From: Paractinoplanes lichenicola
GTDB taxonomy: Bacteria; Actinomycetota; Actinomycetes; Mycobacteriales; Micromonosporaceae
NCBI RefSeq assembly: GCF_016785085.1
Contig: NZ_JAENHO010000012.1
Span: 248,001 to 312,000, forward strand
Direction: 5' to 3'
Length of the DNA stretch: 64,000 bases
In this document: piece by piece, positions 32,139-40,686 of the stretch
Position numbering within the stretch: the stretch's first letter is position 1
Layout of the letters: every line of letters begins with the position of its first letter
Translations under genes and position numbers: made by a program
The notes under the pieces: model-generated
Seen by the model: only the letters and a program-made list of their open reading frames with translations
Database searches by the model: none
What the model was told of the DNA's origin: nothing

Positions 32139-32804
32139 TCAGGCGGGCACGGCGGCCGGGCGGCGCAGGCGGCGGGCCAGGAACGGGACGACGCCGAGGC
32201 AGGTCGCGCCGACGGCGGTGAGCACGAGCCCGAGGCCGCCCGTGGCGTCGGCGCCCGCGGTGAGCAGCCCGACCCCGGCGAAGGCGCCCACCCAGAGCGC
32301 CGTGCCCAGGCCCGACCAGAGCACGAACCGGCCGAACGGCATGCGCACGACCCCGGCCACGATCGGGACGACCGCGTGCACGACGGCGACGAAACGAACA
32401 GCCACGAGCGCCGGTGCGCCCTTGTCGCGCAGGTAGCTCTCGGCCCGGTCGAAGCGCTCGGCCCCGATCCGGCGGCCCAGCCGGGTGCCGCGCAGGCGCG
32501 GGCCGAAGGCACGGCCCACCGCGTATCCGGCCATCTGACCGGCCAGCGCCCCGGCGGTGCCCACGGCCAGCACGGCGACGAAGCCCGCGGGGCCGTCGGG
32601 CAGCGAGCCGGCCAGCATGACCACGGACTCGCCGGGCACCAGCAGGCCGGCCAGGAACGTCATCTCGACGGCGGCGGACAGGAACGTGAAGACCAGGACC
32701 GTCCATCGGTCGAGCGTGGACAGCCAGTCGACGAAGGCGGTAGCGGCGTTCAACAGTTCGGCGAGCACGGGATCAGCCTGCCGGTCCCGCGCCCGCCGAG
32801 CCAT
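32139..32804 (-). CDS. DedA-family (VTT domain) membrane protein
   Basis: 221 residues. Signature: TFLSAAVEMTFLAGLLVPGE near the N-terminus with the membrane-embedded Glu and Pro-Gly, then AGALAGQMAGYAVGRAFG, FDRAESYLRDKGAPALVAVR, and the re-entrant segment ending VAGVVRMPFGRFVLWSGLG. DedA proteins are undecaprenyl-phosphate or lipid flippase-like transporters; some support membrane potential and polymyxin resistance. The His and Arg residues used for proton-coupled lipid translocation are in place. GTG 32768 is an alternative start that would remove 12 basic residues. Confidence 0.88.
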   Translation of the reverse strand: MARRARDRQADPVLAELLNAATAFVDWLSTLDRWTVLVFTFLSAAVEMTFLAGLLVPGESVVMLAGSLPDGPAGFVAVLAVGTAGALAGQMAGYAVGRAFGPRLRGTRLGRRIGAERFDRAESYLRDKGAPALVAVRFVAVVHAVVPIVAGVVRMPFGRFVLWSGLGTALWVGAFAGVGLLTAGADATGGLGLVLTAVGATCLGVVPFLARRLRRPAAVPA

Positions 32805-32837
32805 CGGGGCCGCACCCCTAGTTCACCCTGAGAATAT

Positions 32838-33632
32838 TCAGGGCTGCACGATAGGGGTCGTCAGGGCCTCCCGCGGGGGTCGCCCGGCCGGGGCCTCGGG
32901 CGGCCGCACGCGCCAGGCCCCGCGGTCGAGCACGATCAGGGCGAGCGCGATCACGGTCCAGGTGACGCAGCCGAGCGTGAGCAGCCGGTCGACGTCGTCG
33001 CCCGCGTAGCCGAAGGTGCCGGGGACGATCGTGCCCTGCGTGACGTGGAACAGCATGGTCAGCAGCACGCTGCCGCCGGAGCGCCGGAACAGCCAGCAGT
33101 AGACGAACGTGATGACGAACGTGGTCACGATGCCGATCGGGCCGACCCGGTTGCCCATCTCGGTGAACAGCAGCGGCAGGTGCCACACCGCGACGACGGC
33201 GCCGAGCACGGCCGCCGAGACGAGCGGGGCGTGTCGCGTGTCCAGGCGGGGCAGGGCGAAGCCACGCCAGCCGGGTTCCTCGCCGAGCGGGCCGTCGAGC
33301 GGGTTGACCCAGCGCAGCGCGAACAGGATCGCCAGGTCGGCCCACGCGAACCGCCACGAGCCGCCACCCATGATCGCGGCGGTCGAGAGGATGACGAGCA
33401 GCGGCAGGCCGATCGCGGCCAGATAGCACCACCACGGCACCCGCCAGCGGATCATGCGGCGGCCGAGGTCGCCCAGGGTGCCGGTGACGGCGGCGACGAT
33501 CAGCGCGGCGAGCAGCGGCGAGACGGGGAACATGCCGCCGCCGAACGGCCACGGCGCCCAGCCGATGACGAAGGCGAGCACGAAGAACGAGACGAGTGGG
33601 TGGCGGCGGATCGCCACGGCAAGTGTGGTCAT
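32838..33632 (-). CDS. CPBP (CAAX prenyl protease-like) intramembrane protein
   Basis: 264 residues, about 7-8 membrane segments. Motif 1 is EEPGWRGFALP (Glu-Glu-X3-Arg), motif 2 LGAVVAVWHLPLLF, motif 3 LTMLFHVTQG with the third metal His, so the catalytic site is complete. Bacterial CPBP proteins are linked to bacteriocin self-immunity and to protein processing; the substrate here is unknown. ATG 33632 is the family-like start; it is divergent from the histidine kinase at 33705. Confidence 0.9.
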   Translation of the reverse strand: MTTLAVAIRRHPLVSFFVLAFVIGWAPWPFGGGMFPVSPLLAALIVAAVTGTLGDLGRRMIRWRVPWWCYLAAIGLPLLVILSTAAIMGGGSWRFAWADLAILFALRWVNPLDGPLGEEPGWRGFALPRLDTRHAPLVSAAVLGAVVAVWHLPLLFTEMGNRVGPIGIVTTFVITFVYCWLFRRSGGSVLLTMLFHVTQGTIVPGTFGYAGDDVDRLLTLGCVTWTVIALALIVLDRGAWRVRPPEAPAGRPPREALTTPIVQP

Positions 33633-33704
33633 GCCCTCACGGTCGTCCGGCGGCGGGGCTGTGGACACCGTGCCGGCCAGTCGTTCACAGGCCGGTTTTC
33701 TGGC

Positions 33705-35429
33705 ATGTTCACGGCCGGTCGGCCCGCCTATCCTGCTGGCATCGAGGGGCACAAAGTTCCCAGCCGTACGCTGCGGATCGCCCTGGCCTCGGCCGGTGCG
33801 GGTGCGGCGGCGATGTCGGTCGCCCTCGCGCTGCCCGCCGGCCGGATCGAGCAGGCCGCCCTGTTCGTCTGGATCCTGCTGGCGTACGTGTGCTGTGGTC
33901 TGCTGGCCTGGACGCGCCGGCCCGCGAGCGCGTTCGGGCGGCTCATGGTGCTGGTCGGCTTTGGCGCCGCGCTGTCGAACCTGGCCTGGTCGCCCCACCC
34001 GCTGCTGTTCACCGCCGGGCTGGCGCTCGACCTGCTGGTCGTCGTGCTGTTCCTGCACGTGTTCCTGGCCTTCCCGACCGGCCGGCTGAGCGCCCCGGCC
34101 ACGGCGCTGGTCGGGGTGGCGTACGCGGTCTCGATCGGTTTGCAGCTGACGGCGATGGCGCTCGGCGCGTTCGGGCCGGGCAACCTGCTGCGGGTCGTCG
34201 ACGCGCCGCGGGCCGCCGACGTCGTGCACACGGTCCAGCTGGTCTTGCTGAGCGCGCTGCTGCTGGCCGGCGTGGTGCTGCTGGCCGTGCGGCGCCGGGC
34301 CGACAATCTGCCGCTGCGGCGCTCGGTGCGCTGGCTCGTCGACGCGTTCACGCTGGGCCTGGTGTCGCTGGCCGTCCTGCTCGTGATGGGGGTGCTGTCG
34401 GCGCCCGGGTTCGCCGTGGTGCAGGCGGTCACGCTCGGGGTGCTCGGCCTGGCCCCGGTCGCGTTCCTGGTCGGGCTGCTCGACGCGCGGCTGGCCCGGG
34501 CCTCGCTGGGCGAGCTCATGGTGGCGCTGCGCTCCGAGACCGGCGACCTCTCCCCCGCGCTGGCCCGGGCCCTGCGCGACCCGACCGCCCACCTGCTCTA
34601 CTGGCTGCCGCAATACCGCAGCTGGGTCGATCACGAGGGCGCCCCGGCGACCCTGCCGGAATCGGTCACGCTGATCCGGCGGGGCGGCGAGCCGGTGGCC
34701 GCGATCGCCCACCATCCGGCCGTGGCGGCGGAGCGCGACCTGCTCGAGGCGGTCGTGGCGGCGGTCGAGATGGTGATCGACAACGGCCGCCTGCGGGCCG
34801 AGCTGCGGGCCGGGCTGGCCGAGGTGCGGGGCTCGCGCGCCCGGGTGGTCGAGGCGGGCCGCCGCGAGCGCCGCCGGCTCGAACGCGATCTGCACGACGG
34901 CGCGCAGCAGCGGCTGGTCGGGCTCTCGCTGCGGCTGAGCCTGCTCGAGGCGCAGCTCGGCGACGACCCCGCGGCCCGGCGGGCGCTGGCCGAGGCCCGG
35001 GACGAGGTGGCCACCTCGCTGAGCGAGCTGCGCGACCTGGCCCGGGGGCTCTATCCGGGCGTGCTGACCGCGCACGGGCTGGCCGTCGCGGTCGAGTCGA
35101 TCCGGGCCCCGGTGCCGCTGCGGCTCGACGTCGGCCTCGACGGGCGGCTGCCCGAGGCGATCGAGGTGGCGGCCTACTACGTGGTCTGCGAGAGCCTGAC
35201 CAACGTGGGCCGGCACGCGGGCGCGTCGTCGGCCGGGGTGTGCCTGCGCCGGGCCGGTGACCGGTTGGTGGTCGAGGTTGACGACGACGGGACGGGCGGC
35301 GCGGACACGAGCCGGGGCAGCGGGTTGCGCGGATTGGCCGACCGGGTCGAGGCCCTGGGCGGGACGCTGCGGGTGTGGAGCCCGGCCGGCGGCGGCACCC
35401 GGGTGCGGGCGGAGCTGCCGTGCGGGTAG
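33705..35429 (+). CDS. membrane sensor histidine kinase (NarX/LiaS type)
   Basis: 574 residues. Six or more membrane helices in the N-terminal 260 residues (for example ALFVWILLAYVCCGLLAWT, ALDLLVVVLFLHVFLAFPTG, LVLLSALLLAGVVLLAV), no large extracellular domain, so it probably senses membrane state. A short cytoplasmic region leads to HisKA_3 with RRRLERDLHDGAQQRLVG and HATPase with VVEVDDDGTGGADTS and GSGLRGLADRVEALGG. The response regulator overlaps its stop by 10 bases. ATG 33705 is a weak choice, lacking a ribosome site, but no better start precedes the first helix. Confidence 0.88.
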   Translation: MFTAGRPAYPAGIEGHKVPSRTLRIALASAGAGAAAMSVALALPAGRIEQAALFVWILLAYVCCGLLAWTRRPASAFGRLMVLVGFGAALSNLAWSPHPLLFTAGLALDLLVVVLFLHVFLAFPTGRLSAPATALVGVAYAVSIGLQLTAMALGAFGPGNLLRVVDAPRAADVVHTVQLVLLSALLLAGVVLLAVRRRADNLPLRRSVRWLVDAFTLGLVSLAVLLVMGVLSAPGFAVVQAVTLGVLGLAPVAFLVGLLDARLARASLGELMVALRSETGDLSPALARALRDPTAHLLYWLPQYRSWVDHEGAPATLPESVTLIRRGGEPVAAIAHHPAVAAERDLLEAVVAAVEMVIDNGRLRAELRAGLAEVRGSRARVVEAGRRERRRLERDLHDGAQQRLVGLSLRLSLLEAQLGDDPAARRALAEARDEVATSLSELRDLARGLYPGVLTAHGLAVAVESIRAPVPLRLDVGLDGRLPEAIEVAAYYVVCESLTNVGRHAGASSAGVCLRRAGDRLVVEVDDDGTGGADTSRGSGLRGLADRVEALGGTLRVWSPAGGGTRVRAELPCG

Positions 35430-36085
35430 CCATCGCGGAGGACAGCGTGCTGCTGCGCGAGGGCGTGGCCAGCCTGCTGACCGGGGCCGGGTTCGAGGTC
35501 GTGGCCCGCTGCGGCGACGCGTCCGCGCTGCTGCGGGCCGTGGCGGCGCTGCGACCCGACGTCGCGGTGGTCGACATCCGGATGCCGCCGACGCACACCG
35601 ACGAGGGGCTGCGAGCCGCCGTCCAGATCCGAGCAGACCATCCCCGTACGGGGGTGCTGGTGTTGTCGCAGCATGTCGAGCCCGCGTTGGCCATGCGGTT
35701 GTTCGCCGGCTCGGCGGCCGGGGCGGGTTATCTGCTCAAGGACCGGATCGGCGACGTCGCGGAGTTCGTCGACGCGCTGCGCCGGGTGGCCGCGGGCGGC
35801 ACGGCGGTCGACCCGGTGATCGTGTCGGCGCTGGTGTCGCGGCCCCGGCCCGACGACCCGCTGGCCGCGCTGACCCCGCGCGAGCGTGAGGTGCTGGAGC
35901 TGATGGCGACCGGCCACTCCAATCAGGGCATCGCGGACCGGCTCTACCTGACGGTGCGCGCGGTCGAGAAGTACGTGTCGAGCATCTTCGGCAAGCTGGG
36001 GCTGCCCGCCACCGGCGGCGAATCGCGGCGGGTGCTGGCGGTGCTGCTGTTCCTGCGGCCGGAAAGTGACCGCAATCGTCGTTAG
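35420..36085 (+). CDS. NarL/FixJ-family response regulator
   Basis: 221 residues, GTG 35420. Receiver: IAEDSVLLREG, phospho-Asp in AVVDIRMPPTHTDEG (the insert Thr-His-Thr-Asp-Glu is typical for this group), Lys in GYLLKDRIGD. HTH: LTPREREVLELMATGHSNQG and AVEKYVSSIFGKLGL. Encoded in one unit with the membrane kinase at 33705. Regulators of this LiaR/DesR-like class often answer to cell-envelope stress; target genes cannot be inferred from the sequence. Confidence 0.92.
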   Translation: MRVAIAEDSVLLREGVASLLTGAGFEVVARCGDASALLRAVAALRPDVAVVDIRMPPTHTDEGLRAAVQIRADHPRTGVLVLSQHVEPALAMRLFAGSAAGAGYLLKDRIGDVAEFVDALRRVAAGGTAVDPVIVSALVSRPRPDDPLAALTPREREVLELMATGHSNQGIADRLYLTVRAVEKYVSSIFGKLGLPATGGESRRVLAVLLFLRPESDRNRR

Positions 36086-36088
36086 CGT
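36083..36088 (+). promoter_or_regulatory. probable -10 box (TAGCGT) of the AlkZ-like gene
   Basis: TAGCGT overlaps the stop of the response regulator gene and lies 6 bases before ATG 36095; no ribosome site, so leaderless initiation. Confidence 0.4.
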
Positions 36089-36094
36089 GGCGCT

Positions 36095-37222
36095 ATGGGA
36101 TTCAGTTGGTCCTCGATCATCGCCCGGCGGGTGGCGCGGAACTACCTCGGCGAGCCCGGCACCGACGCGGCCGACGTCGTGGGCGCCATGTGCGGCGCGC
36201 ACGCCCAGGTGATGTCGGCGGCCTCGCTGTCGGTGGCGCTGCGGCTCGACGGGGGCACCCTTGACGCCGTACGGGATGCGGTGTGGGAAGACCGGACGCT
36301 GGTCAAGACGTGGGGGCCGCGCGGGACAGTGCACCTGCTGCCCGCGCGGGACCTGGGGCTGTGGGCGGGAGCGCTGGCCGCGCTGCCGCACTCGGCCGTC
36401 TTCGGCGCCGACGTACGCATGACGCCGGCGCAGAACGCGCAGGTGGTGGCGGCGCTGGACGATGCCGTGCGGTCGGCGGACGGGCCCCTGAGTGTCGACG
36501 AGCTCTCGGCCGAAGTGGTGCGGCGGACCGGGTCGTGGGCCGGTGACCTGGTGATGCCCGCGTTTCAGACCATGTGGCCGCGGTGGCGGCAGATCGTCGG
36601 GTCGCCGCTGACTCAGGGCGTGTTGTGTTTCGGAGCCCCGCGCGGGCGGAAGGTGACCTATACGAGCCCGGCGGTGTGGGCGCCCGGGTTCACTTCGTGG
36701 GAGCCACGGGCGGCGCTGGCGGAGCTGATCAGGCGCTATCTGTGGTCGTACGGGCCCGCCACGCCGGCCGAGGTCGCGCGGTGGCTGGCCGCGCCGGTTC
36801 CCTTTGTGACCACCGTTATGGCGGGCCTCGACCTGGACCGGATCTCGGCTGACGCCTACCTGGTCGCCGGGGACGACGCGTTTCCCGATTCTGTCGGCGG
36901 TCTGCGGCTCCTGCCCTATTTCGACGCGTACGCCGTGGGCTCGCACCCGCGCCGCGTGGTGTTCCCGGGGCGGGCCTTCGAGCGGGCGCTGGCACGGGGG
37001 CAGGCGGGCAACTATCCGGTGCTGCTGATCGACGGCCTGGTGGTGGGGGTCTGGCACCAGCGACGCTCGGGCCGCCGGGTGCACGTGACGGTCGAACCGC
37101 TCGAACCGCTGTCGCGGGCCCGGCTGTCCGCGTTGGACGACGAGGTGGCCAGGCTGGGCCTGGCCCAGGCGGCCACCCCGACGCTGACGATCGGCGCCGT
37201 CACGGTCGGCGCGCACGCCTGA
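36095..37222 (+). CDS. winged-helix DNA glycosylase of the AlkZ/YcaQ (HTH_42) family
   Basis: 375 residues. The family is recognised from WPRGTVHLLP-type strand (WGPRGTVHLLPARDL), SPLTQGVLCFG, the winged-helix segment YGPATPAEVARWLAAPV and the C-terminal GVWHQRR strand. These enzymes remove alkylated bases and unhook interstrand crosslinks, and some protect antibiotic producers from their own genotoxin. The catalytic Gln-X-Gln of AlkZ corresponds here to His36-Ala-Gln38 (CGAHAQVMSAA). No biosynthetic cluster is in the window, so a housekeeping repair role is more likely. Confidence 0.8.
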   Translation: MGFSWSSIIARRVARNYLGEPGTDAADVVGAMCGAHAQVMSAASLSVALRLDGGTLDAVRDAVWEDRTLVKTWGPRGTVHLLPARDLGLWAGALAALPHSAVFGADVRMTPAQNAQVVAALDDAVRSADGPLSVDELSAEVVRRTGSWAGDLVMPAFQTMWPRWRQIVGSPLTQGVLCFGAPRGRKVTYTSPAVWAPGFTSWEPRAALAELIRRYLWSYGPATPAEVARWLAAPVPFVTTVMAGLDLDRISADAYLVAGDDAFPDSVGGLRLLPYFDAYAVGSHPRRVVFPGRAFERALARGQAGNYPVLLIDGLVVGVWHQRRSGRRVHVTVEPLEPLSRARLSALDDEVARLGLAQAATPTLTIGAVTVGAHA

Positions 37223-37225
37223 CAG

Positions 37226-37801
37226 TCACTTGATGTTCCACTGCTGACTCCACGAGCCGTAGCAGTCCCACATGTGCAGCTTGGCCCCGGTGACCTGCGA
37301 CGGCCCGGGGATGTCGAGACAGCGCGGATATTCGAGGTTGCGCAGCTCACGCCAGTTGCCGTTGCTCGCGCTGGTCCGGACGGCGTACTAGAGCTGATTG
37401 TCCCGCGGCGTGGCGAGGTCGTCGCAGGTGAACTGGTAGACCCGGTTGCCGTTGGCGTTCGGCGCGTCCAGCGACTTGTCGAGGCACTTGCCGGACTTGG
37501 CGTTGACGATCTGGACGACGTCGCGGCCCTGGTTCTGAGGGTCCGGGAAGACCACCCGTACGGTCCAGAACTGGTTGAGGTTGCCGTTGTAGCGGGCCAG
37601 GATCGCGTCGGCCCGGTTGTCGGTGCGGGCGCCGTCGATGCCGAGCACGAAGCGCTGGGCGCTGGTGGGCTGGGTCGAGCCGGGGTTGAGCACGCTGATG
37701 TAGACCGCGGCGGCCAGGGCCGGAGTGGCCGGAGCCACCGCCACGGCGACCGCGGTGAGGATGATTGCCGAGAGTGCCGCCAGACGTGGTCTTGTCCTCA
37801 T
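37226..37801 (-). pseudogene. secreted RICIN-type lectin-domain protein with an in-frame amber codon
   Basis: ATG 37801 follows AGGGAGG; signal peptide (LAALSAIILTAVAVAVA), then a ricin-B-like trefoil: DVVQIVNAKSGKCLDKSL, VYQFTCDD, and after the stop YPRCLDIPGPSQVTGAKLHM and GSWSQQWNIK, ending at TGA 37226-37228. A TAG (37388-37390, codon 138) interrupts the frame exactly in DNQL-X-YAVR, where a Trp (TGG) is expected, so one G-to-A change explains it. The last third with one sugar-binding lobe would be missing. 191 codons in total. Pseudogene, sequencing error or readthrough. Confidence 0.8.
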
Positions 37802-37878
37802 GTGAGCCTCCCTTTTTCTGGGAAGCTTGCGGATTCGCCTTGCCGGGGCGGCGGTTTCCGGACGATCCCGGACGGGGG

Positions 37879-38919
37879 TCAGCCGGTGATCACTGCACGC
37901 TTTGTTTCCGCCGGCTCGTCGCGAGGCTCGGCCTGTGCGGCTGCGGGCGGCTCGGCTGCTGCGGCCGCGGGCGGCTCGGCTACTGCGGCCGCGGGCGGCT
38001 CGGCTACTGCGGCCGCGGGCTGTTCGCCGGGGATCGCGGCGATGCCGGCCAGGATCAGGGCGCCGCCGAAGATCTGGAGCAGGGTCAGCGACTCGCCCAC
38101 GACCAGCCACGCGAAGATCGAGGCGAACACGACCTCGAGCAGGCCCAGGAACGACGCCAGGCGCGAGCCCAGCCGCGACGAGCCGGCGATCCCGGTGGCG
38201 TACGCGATGGCCGTGCCCGCGACAGCGACGACGCCGAGCGGAACCCACCAGGGAGCGGTGGCGCCGAGCAGCGGAACCGTGCCGCCGACCGTCTCGAACG
38301 GGATCGCGCCGGTCAGCCCGACCAGGGCCAGCACGACACCGCCGAGCAGCAGGCCGGAGCCGGCCAGGGCCACCGGCGGCAGACCATCGGCGGGGCGGGC
38401 CGCGACGACGAAGTAGACGGCGCAGCCGATGGCGGCGGCGAACGCCAGCAGCAGGCCCAGCGGGTCGACGGCCTGCAGCGCGCCGGGACCGATGACCAGC
38501 ACGAGGCCGCCGACGGCGAGCACTGAGCCGAGCAGCACGGTCGGGCGCGGCATGCGCCGGGTGGTCGCCCAGGCCCAGAGCACGAGCAGCAGCGGTGCCA
38601 GATATTCGATCAGCAGGGCCGTCGAGACCGGGATGCGGGAGATCGCGGCGAAATAGGTGAGCTGGGTGAACGCGACCGCGATGACACCCATGCCGAGCAC
38701 CCGCCAGCGGGCCCGCCACAGGGCCGACCAACGGCCGCGCAGCGCGAACAGCACGAACGGCAGCAGCACGACACTGCCGGTCAGGGCGCGTACGGTGACG
38801 GCGGCGGCCGGGGACCAGCCGGCCTCGAGCAGCGGCTTGATGAAGGCGCCGGACGTGCCGAACGAGACCGCGGACAGGATCATCGCGATCAGCCCGACGT
38901 GCTTCGGTGCGAGCCTCAT
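37879..38919 (-). CDS. EamA-family (DMT) transporter
   Basis: 346 residues with ten membrane helices in two EamA repeats: ILSAVSFGTSGAFIKPLLEA starts the first, AAAIGCAVYFVVAARPADGL the second, and SFLGLLEVVFASIFAWLVVG closes it. Such proteins export amino acids or metabolites. ATG 38919 has AGGGAGG 9-15 bases upstream. The C-terminus is unusual: about 50 hydrophilic residues made of repeats of PPAAAVAE, coded by a 24-bp tandem repeat. Divergent from the CGNR regulator, a pairing often found with such exporters and likely regulatory. Confidence 0.88.
   Translation of the reverse strand: MRLAPKHVGLIAMILSAVSFGTSGAFIKPLLEAGWSPAAAVTVRALTGSVVLLPFVLFALRGRWSALWRARWRVLGMGVIAVAFTQLTYFAAISRIPVSTALLIEYLAPLLLVLWAWATTRRMPRPTVLLGSVLAVGGLVLVIGPGALQAVDPLGLLLAFAAAIGCAVYFVVAARPADGLPPVALAGSGLLLGGVVLALVGLTGAIPFETVGGTVPLLGATAPWWVPLGVVAVAGTAIAYATGIAGSSRLGSRLASFLGLLEVVFASIFAWLVVGESLTLLQIFGGALILAGIAAIPGEQPAAAVAEPPAAAVAEPPAAAAAEPPAAAQAEPRDEPAETKRAVITG
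37923..38018 (-). repeat. 24-bp tandem repeat, four units, in the EamA gene
   Basis: Units 37923-37946 (degenerate), 37947-37970, 37971-37994 and 37995-38018; the last two are identical and the second differs by one base. They code for Pro/Ala/Glu octapeptides in the cytoplasmic tail. Confidence 0.9.
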
Positions 38920-39005
38920 GGGTGCCGCCTCCCTGGTGCCGCGTGCCGTCATGGGTAAAATTCCGTACGCCCCTGACGCTAGGCCGCACTCAGTGAGGAG
39001 TCAAA

Positions 39006-39587
39006 TTGCTTTTTGCCCCTGACACCGAGGAGTCGCTGAACTTTGTCGTGGCGTTGGGCAACACGTCGCCCGGCAGTTCCCGCAGCGGCGAGGACGAGCT
39101 GTCGACGACCGGGCAGCTCGCGGCCCTGCTGACCAAGTGGACGTACACGGGTCGCATCGACCACGACGAGGCCGAGCTGCGCGAGGTGCGCGACACCCGT
39201 ACGTTGTTGCGGTCGGTCTGGGTTTTGGAACGCGACGAGGCGGTCGAGGTCGTCAACGGCATGCTGCGCGACGCCAAGGCCCTGCCGTTCCTGACCCGCC
39301 ACGACCAGCTCGACTGGCACATGCACGCCACCTCCCCCGACGCGCCGCTGGCCGAACGGATCCGGGCCGAGGTCGGGCTGGCGTTCACCGACGTGATCCG
39401 CATGAACGAGACGAGCCGCCTGCGCATCTGCGAGGCCGACGACTGCGACGGCCTGGTGCTCGACCTCTCCCGCAACGGCTCCAAACGCTTCTGCACGGTC
39501 CGCTGCGGCAACCGGATGAACATGATCGCCTTCCGGGAACGCAACGGCTCTTCACTCGGGAACGCGAGGCGGGCGCGTAACGGCTAG
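39006..39587 (+). CDS. CGNR zinc-finger regulator (ABATE domain)
   Basis: 193 residues. The N-terminal ABATE-type domain (LNFVVALGNTSPG ... LLRSVWVLERDEAVEVVNGM) is followed by the CGNR zinc finger: RICEADDCDGLVLDLSRNG and KRFCTVRCGNR with four Cys ligands. Such proteins are one-component regulators with a stress- or ligand-sensing N-domain. The start is TTG 39006 after GAGGAG; no ATG precedes the fold. Divergent from the EamA exporter with 86 bases between starts, so it probably controls that gene. Confidence 0.9.
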   Translation: MLFAPDTEESLNFVVALGNTSPGSSRSGEDELSTTGQLAALLTKWTYTGRIDHDEAELREVRDTRTLLRSVWVLERDEAVEVVNGMLRDAKALPFLTRHDQLDWHMHATSPDAPLAERIRAEVGLAFTDVIRMNETSRLRICEADDCDGLVLDLSRNGSKRFCTVRCGNRMNMIAFRERNGSSLGNARRARNG

Positions 39588-39590
39588 TGT
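39585..39590 (+). promoter_or_regulatory. probable -10 box (TAGTGT) of the ClgR-like gene
   Basis: TAGTGT overlaps the stop codon of the CGNR gene and is 6 bases before ATG 39597; leaderless arrangement. Confidence 0.4.
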
Positions 39591-39596
39591 CGGGTC

Positions 39597-39962
39597 ATGA
39601 TGCTGCGGGAGCTGATCGGGCAGGTTCTTCGTCGCACGCGCCAGGCGCAGAATCGCACGCTGCGCGAGGTGGCCGACGCGGTCGGCATGTCGATCGGTCA
39701 CCTCTCCGAGGTCGAGCGCGGCCGCAAGGAGCCGTCGTCCGAGCTGCTGGCGGCCATCTGCCGCGCCCTCGGCCTGACGATGGCCGACCTGCTGCTGGCC
39801 GTCCTGCGCGACCTGACCACCCAGCAGCCACACCTGGGCCGCTCGCCGGCTCACATGGAGCTGGCCCGGATGGAACTGGCCCGCCTTGAGCTGGCCCGGG
39901 CGCAGCTGGCTCGGCTGCGGGCCCGCTCCACCCGGCGGATGGATTTCGAGCTGGCTGCCTGA
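39597..39962 (+). CDS. XRE-family regulator, ClgR-like
   Basis: 121 residues. RELIGQVLRRTRQAQNRTLR, EVADAVGMSIGHLSEVERGR and KEPSSELLAAICRALGL match ClgR, the actinomycete activator of Clp protease and stress genes. The C-terminus differs: a heptad-like run of Glu-Leu-Ala-Arg units (MELARMELARLELARAQLAR), which may form a helix for dimer contact. A second Met (39600) could be the start. The promoter overlaps the CGNR stop. Whether clp genes are targets cannot be seen here, as none is in the window. Confidence 0.85.
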   Translation: MMLRELIGQVLRRTRQAQNRTLREVADAVGMSIGHLSEVERGRKEPSSELLAAICRALGLTMADLLLAVLRDLTTQQPHLGRSPAHMELARMELARLELARAQLARLRARSTRRMDFELAA

Positions 39963-39990
39963 TCGCCGCCGGCCCTCTCTCCCGCAGCGG

Positions 39991-40686
39991 TCATCGGTCG
40001 CCGCGGCCGGGTCCGGGCTGGACGGCCCGGGGCCGGACCAGGCCGGAGTCGTACGCCGCGATCACCAGCTGGGCCCGGTCGCGGGCCCGCAGCTTGGCCA
40101 GCAGGTGGGTGAGGTGGGTCTTCACCGTCTTGATCGAGATGACCAGGGCGGCGGCGATCTCGTCGTTGGACAGGCCGGTGCCGACCAGCGTGAGCACATC
40201 GACCTCACGGACAGTCAGGCCGCGCAGGGAGGGGCGCTCGCGAGTGACGCCGGCCGCGGACACGAAGTGGTCGACCAGCCGGGTCAGGATCGACGGCGCG
40301 AACAGCGACTCGCCACGGTGGGTGCGGCGGACGGCGTCGAGCAGCTCCTCGGGGTGAGCGTCCTTGAGCAGGAAGCCGGAGGCGCCCGCGCGCAGCGCCT
40401 CGTGCACGTATTCGTCCAGCTCGAACATGCTGAGAACAAGCACCCGCGCCTGGTCGAGGGCGGGGTCGCGGCAGATCCGGCGGGTGGCCTCGAGACCGTC
40501 GACGCGGGGCATGCGGACGTCCATCAGGATCACGTCGGGCCGGGCCTGGTGTGCGCGCTGCTCCGCCTCCGCGCCGTCGCCGGCCTGCCCCACCACCTCG
40601 AGGTCGGGCTCCTTGTCGATGATCATCGCGAGGCTGTGCCGGAGCAGCGGCTGGTCGTCGACGAGCAGCACCCGTACGGGGGTCAC
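39991..40686 (-). CDS. NarL/FixJ-family response regulator
   Basis: 231 residues, GTG 40686. Receiver: LLVDDQPLLRHSLAM, phospho-Asp in VILMDVRMPRVDGLEA, Lys in GFLLKDAHPEE. HTH: LTVREVDVLTLVGTGLSNDE and VKTHLTHLLAKLRARDRAQL. The GTG start overlaps the kinase stop by 4 bases, so kinase and regulator are one unit. Its divergent neighbour is an ABC exporter, the usual target of such DesR/LiaR-like pairs in actinomycetes. Confidence 0.92.
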   Translation of the reverse strand: MTPVRVLLVDDQPLLRHSLAMIIDKEPDLEVVGQAGDGAEAEQRAHQARPDVILMDVRMPRVDGLEATRRICRDPALDQARVLVLSMFELDEYVHEALRAGASGFLLKDAHPEELLDAVRRTHRGESLFAPSILTRLVDHFVSAAGVTRERPSLRGLTVREVDVLTLVGTGLSNDEIAAALVISIKTVKTHLTHLLAKLRARDRAQLVIAAYDSGLVRPRAVQPGPGRGDR

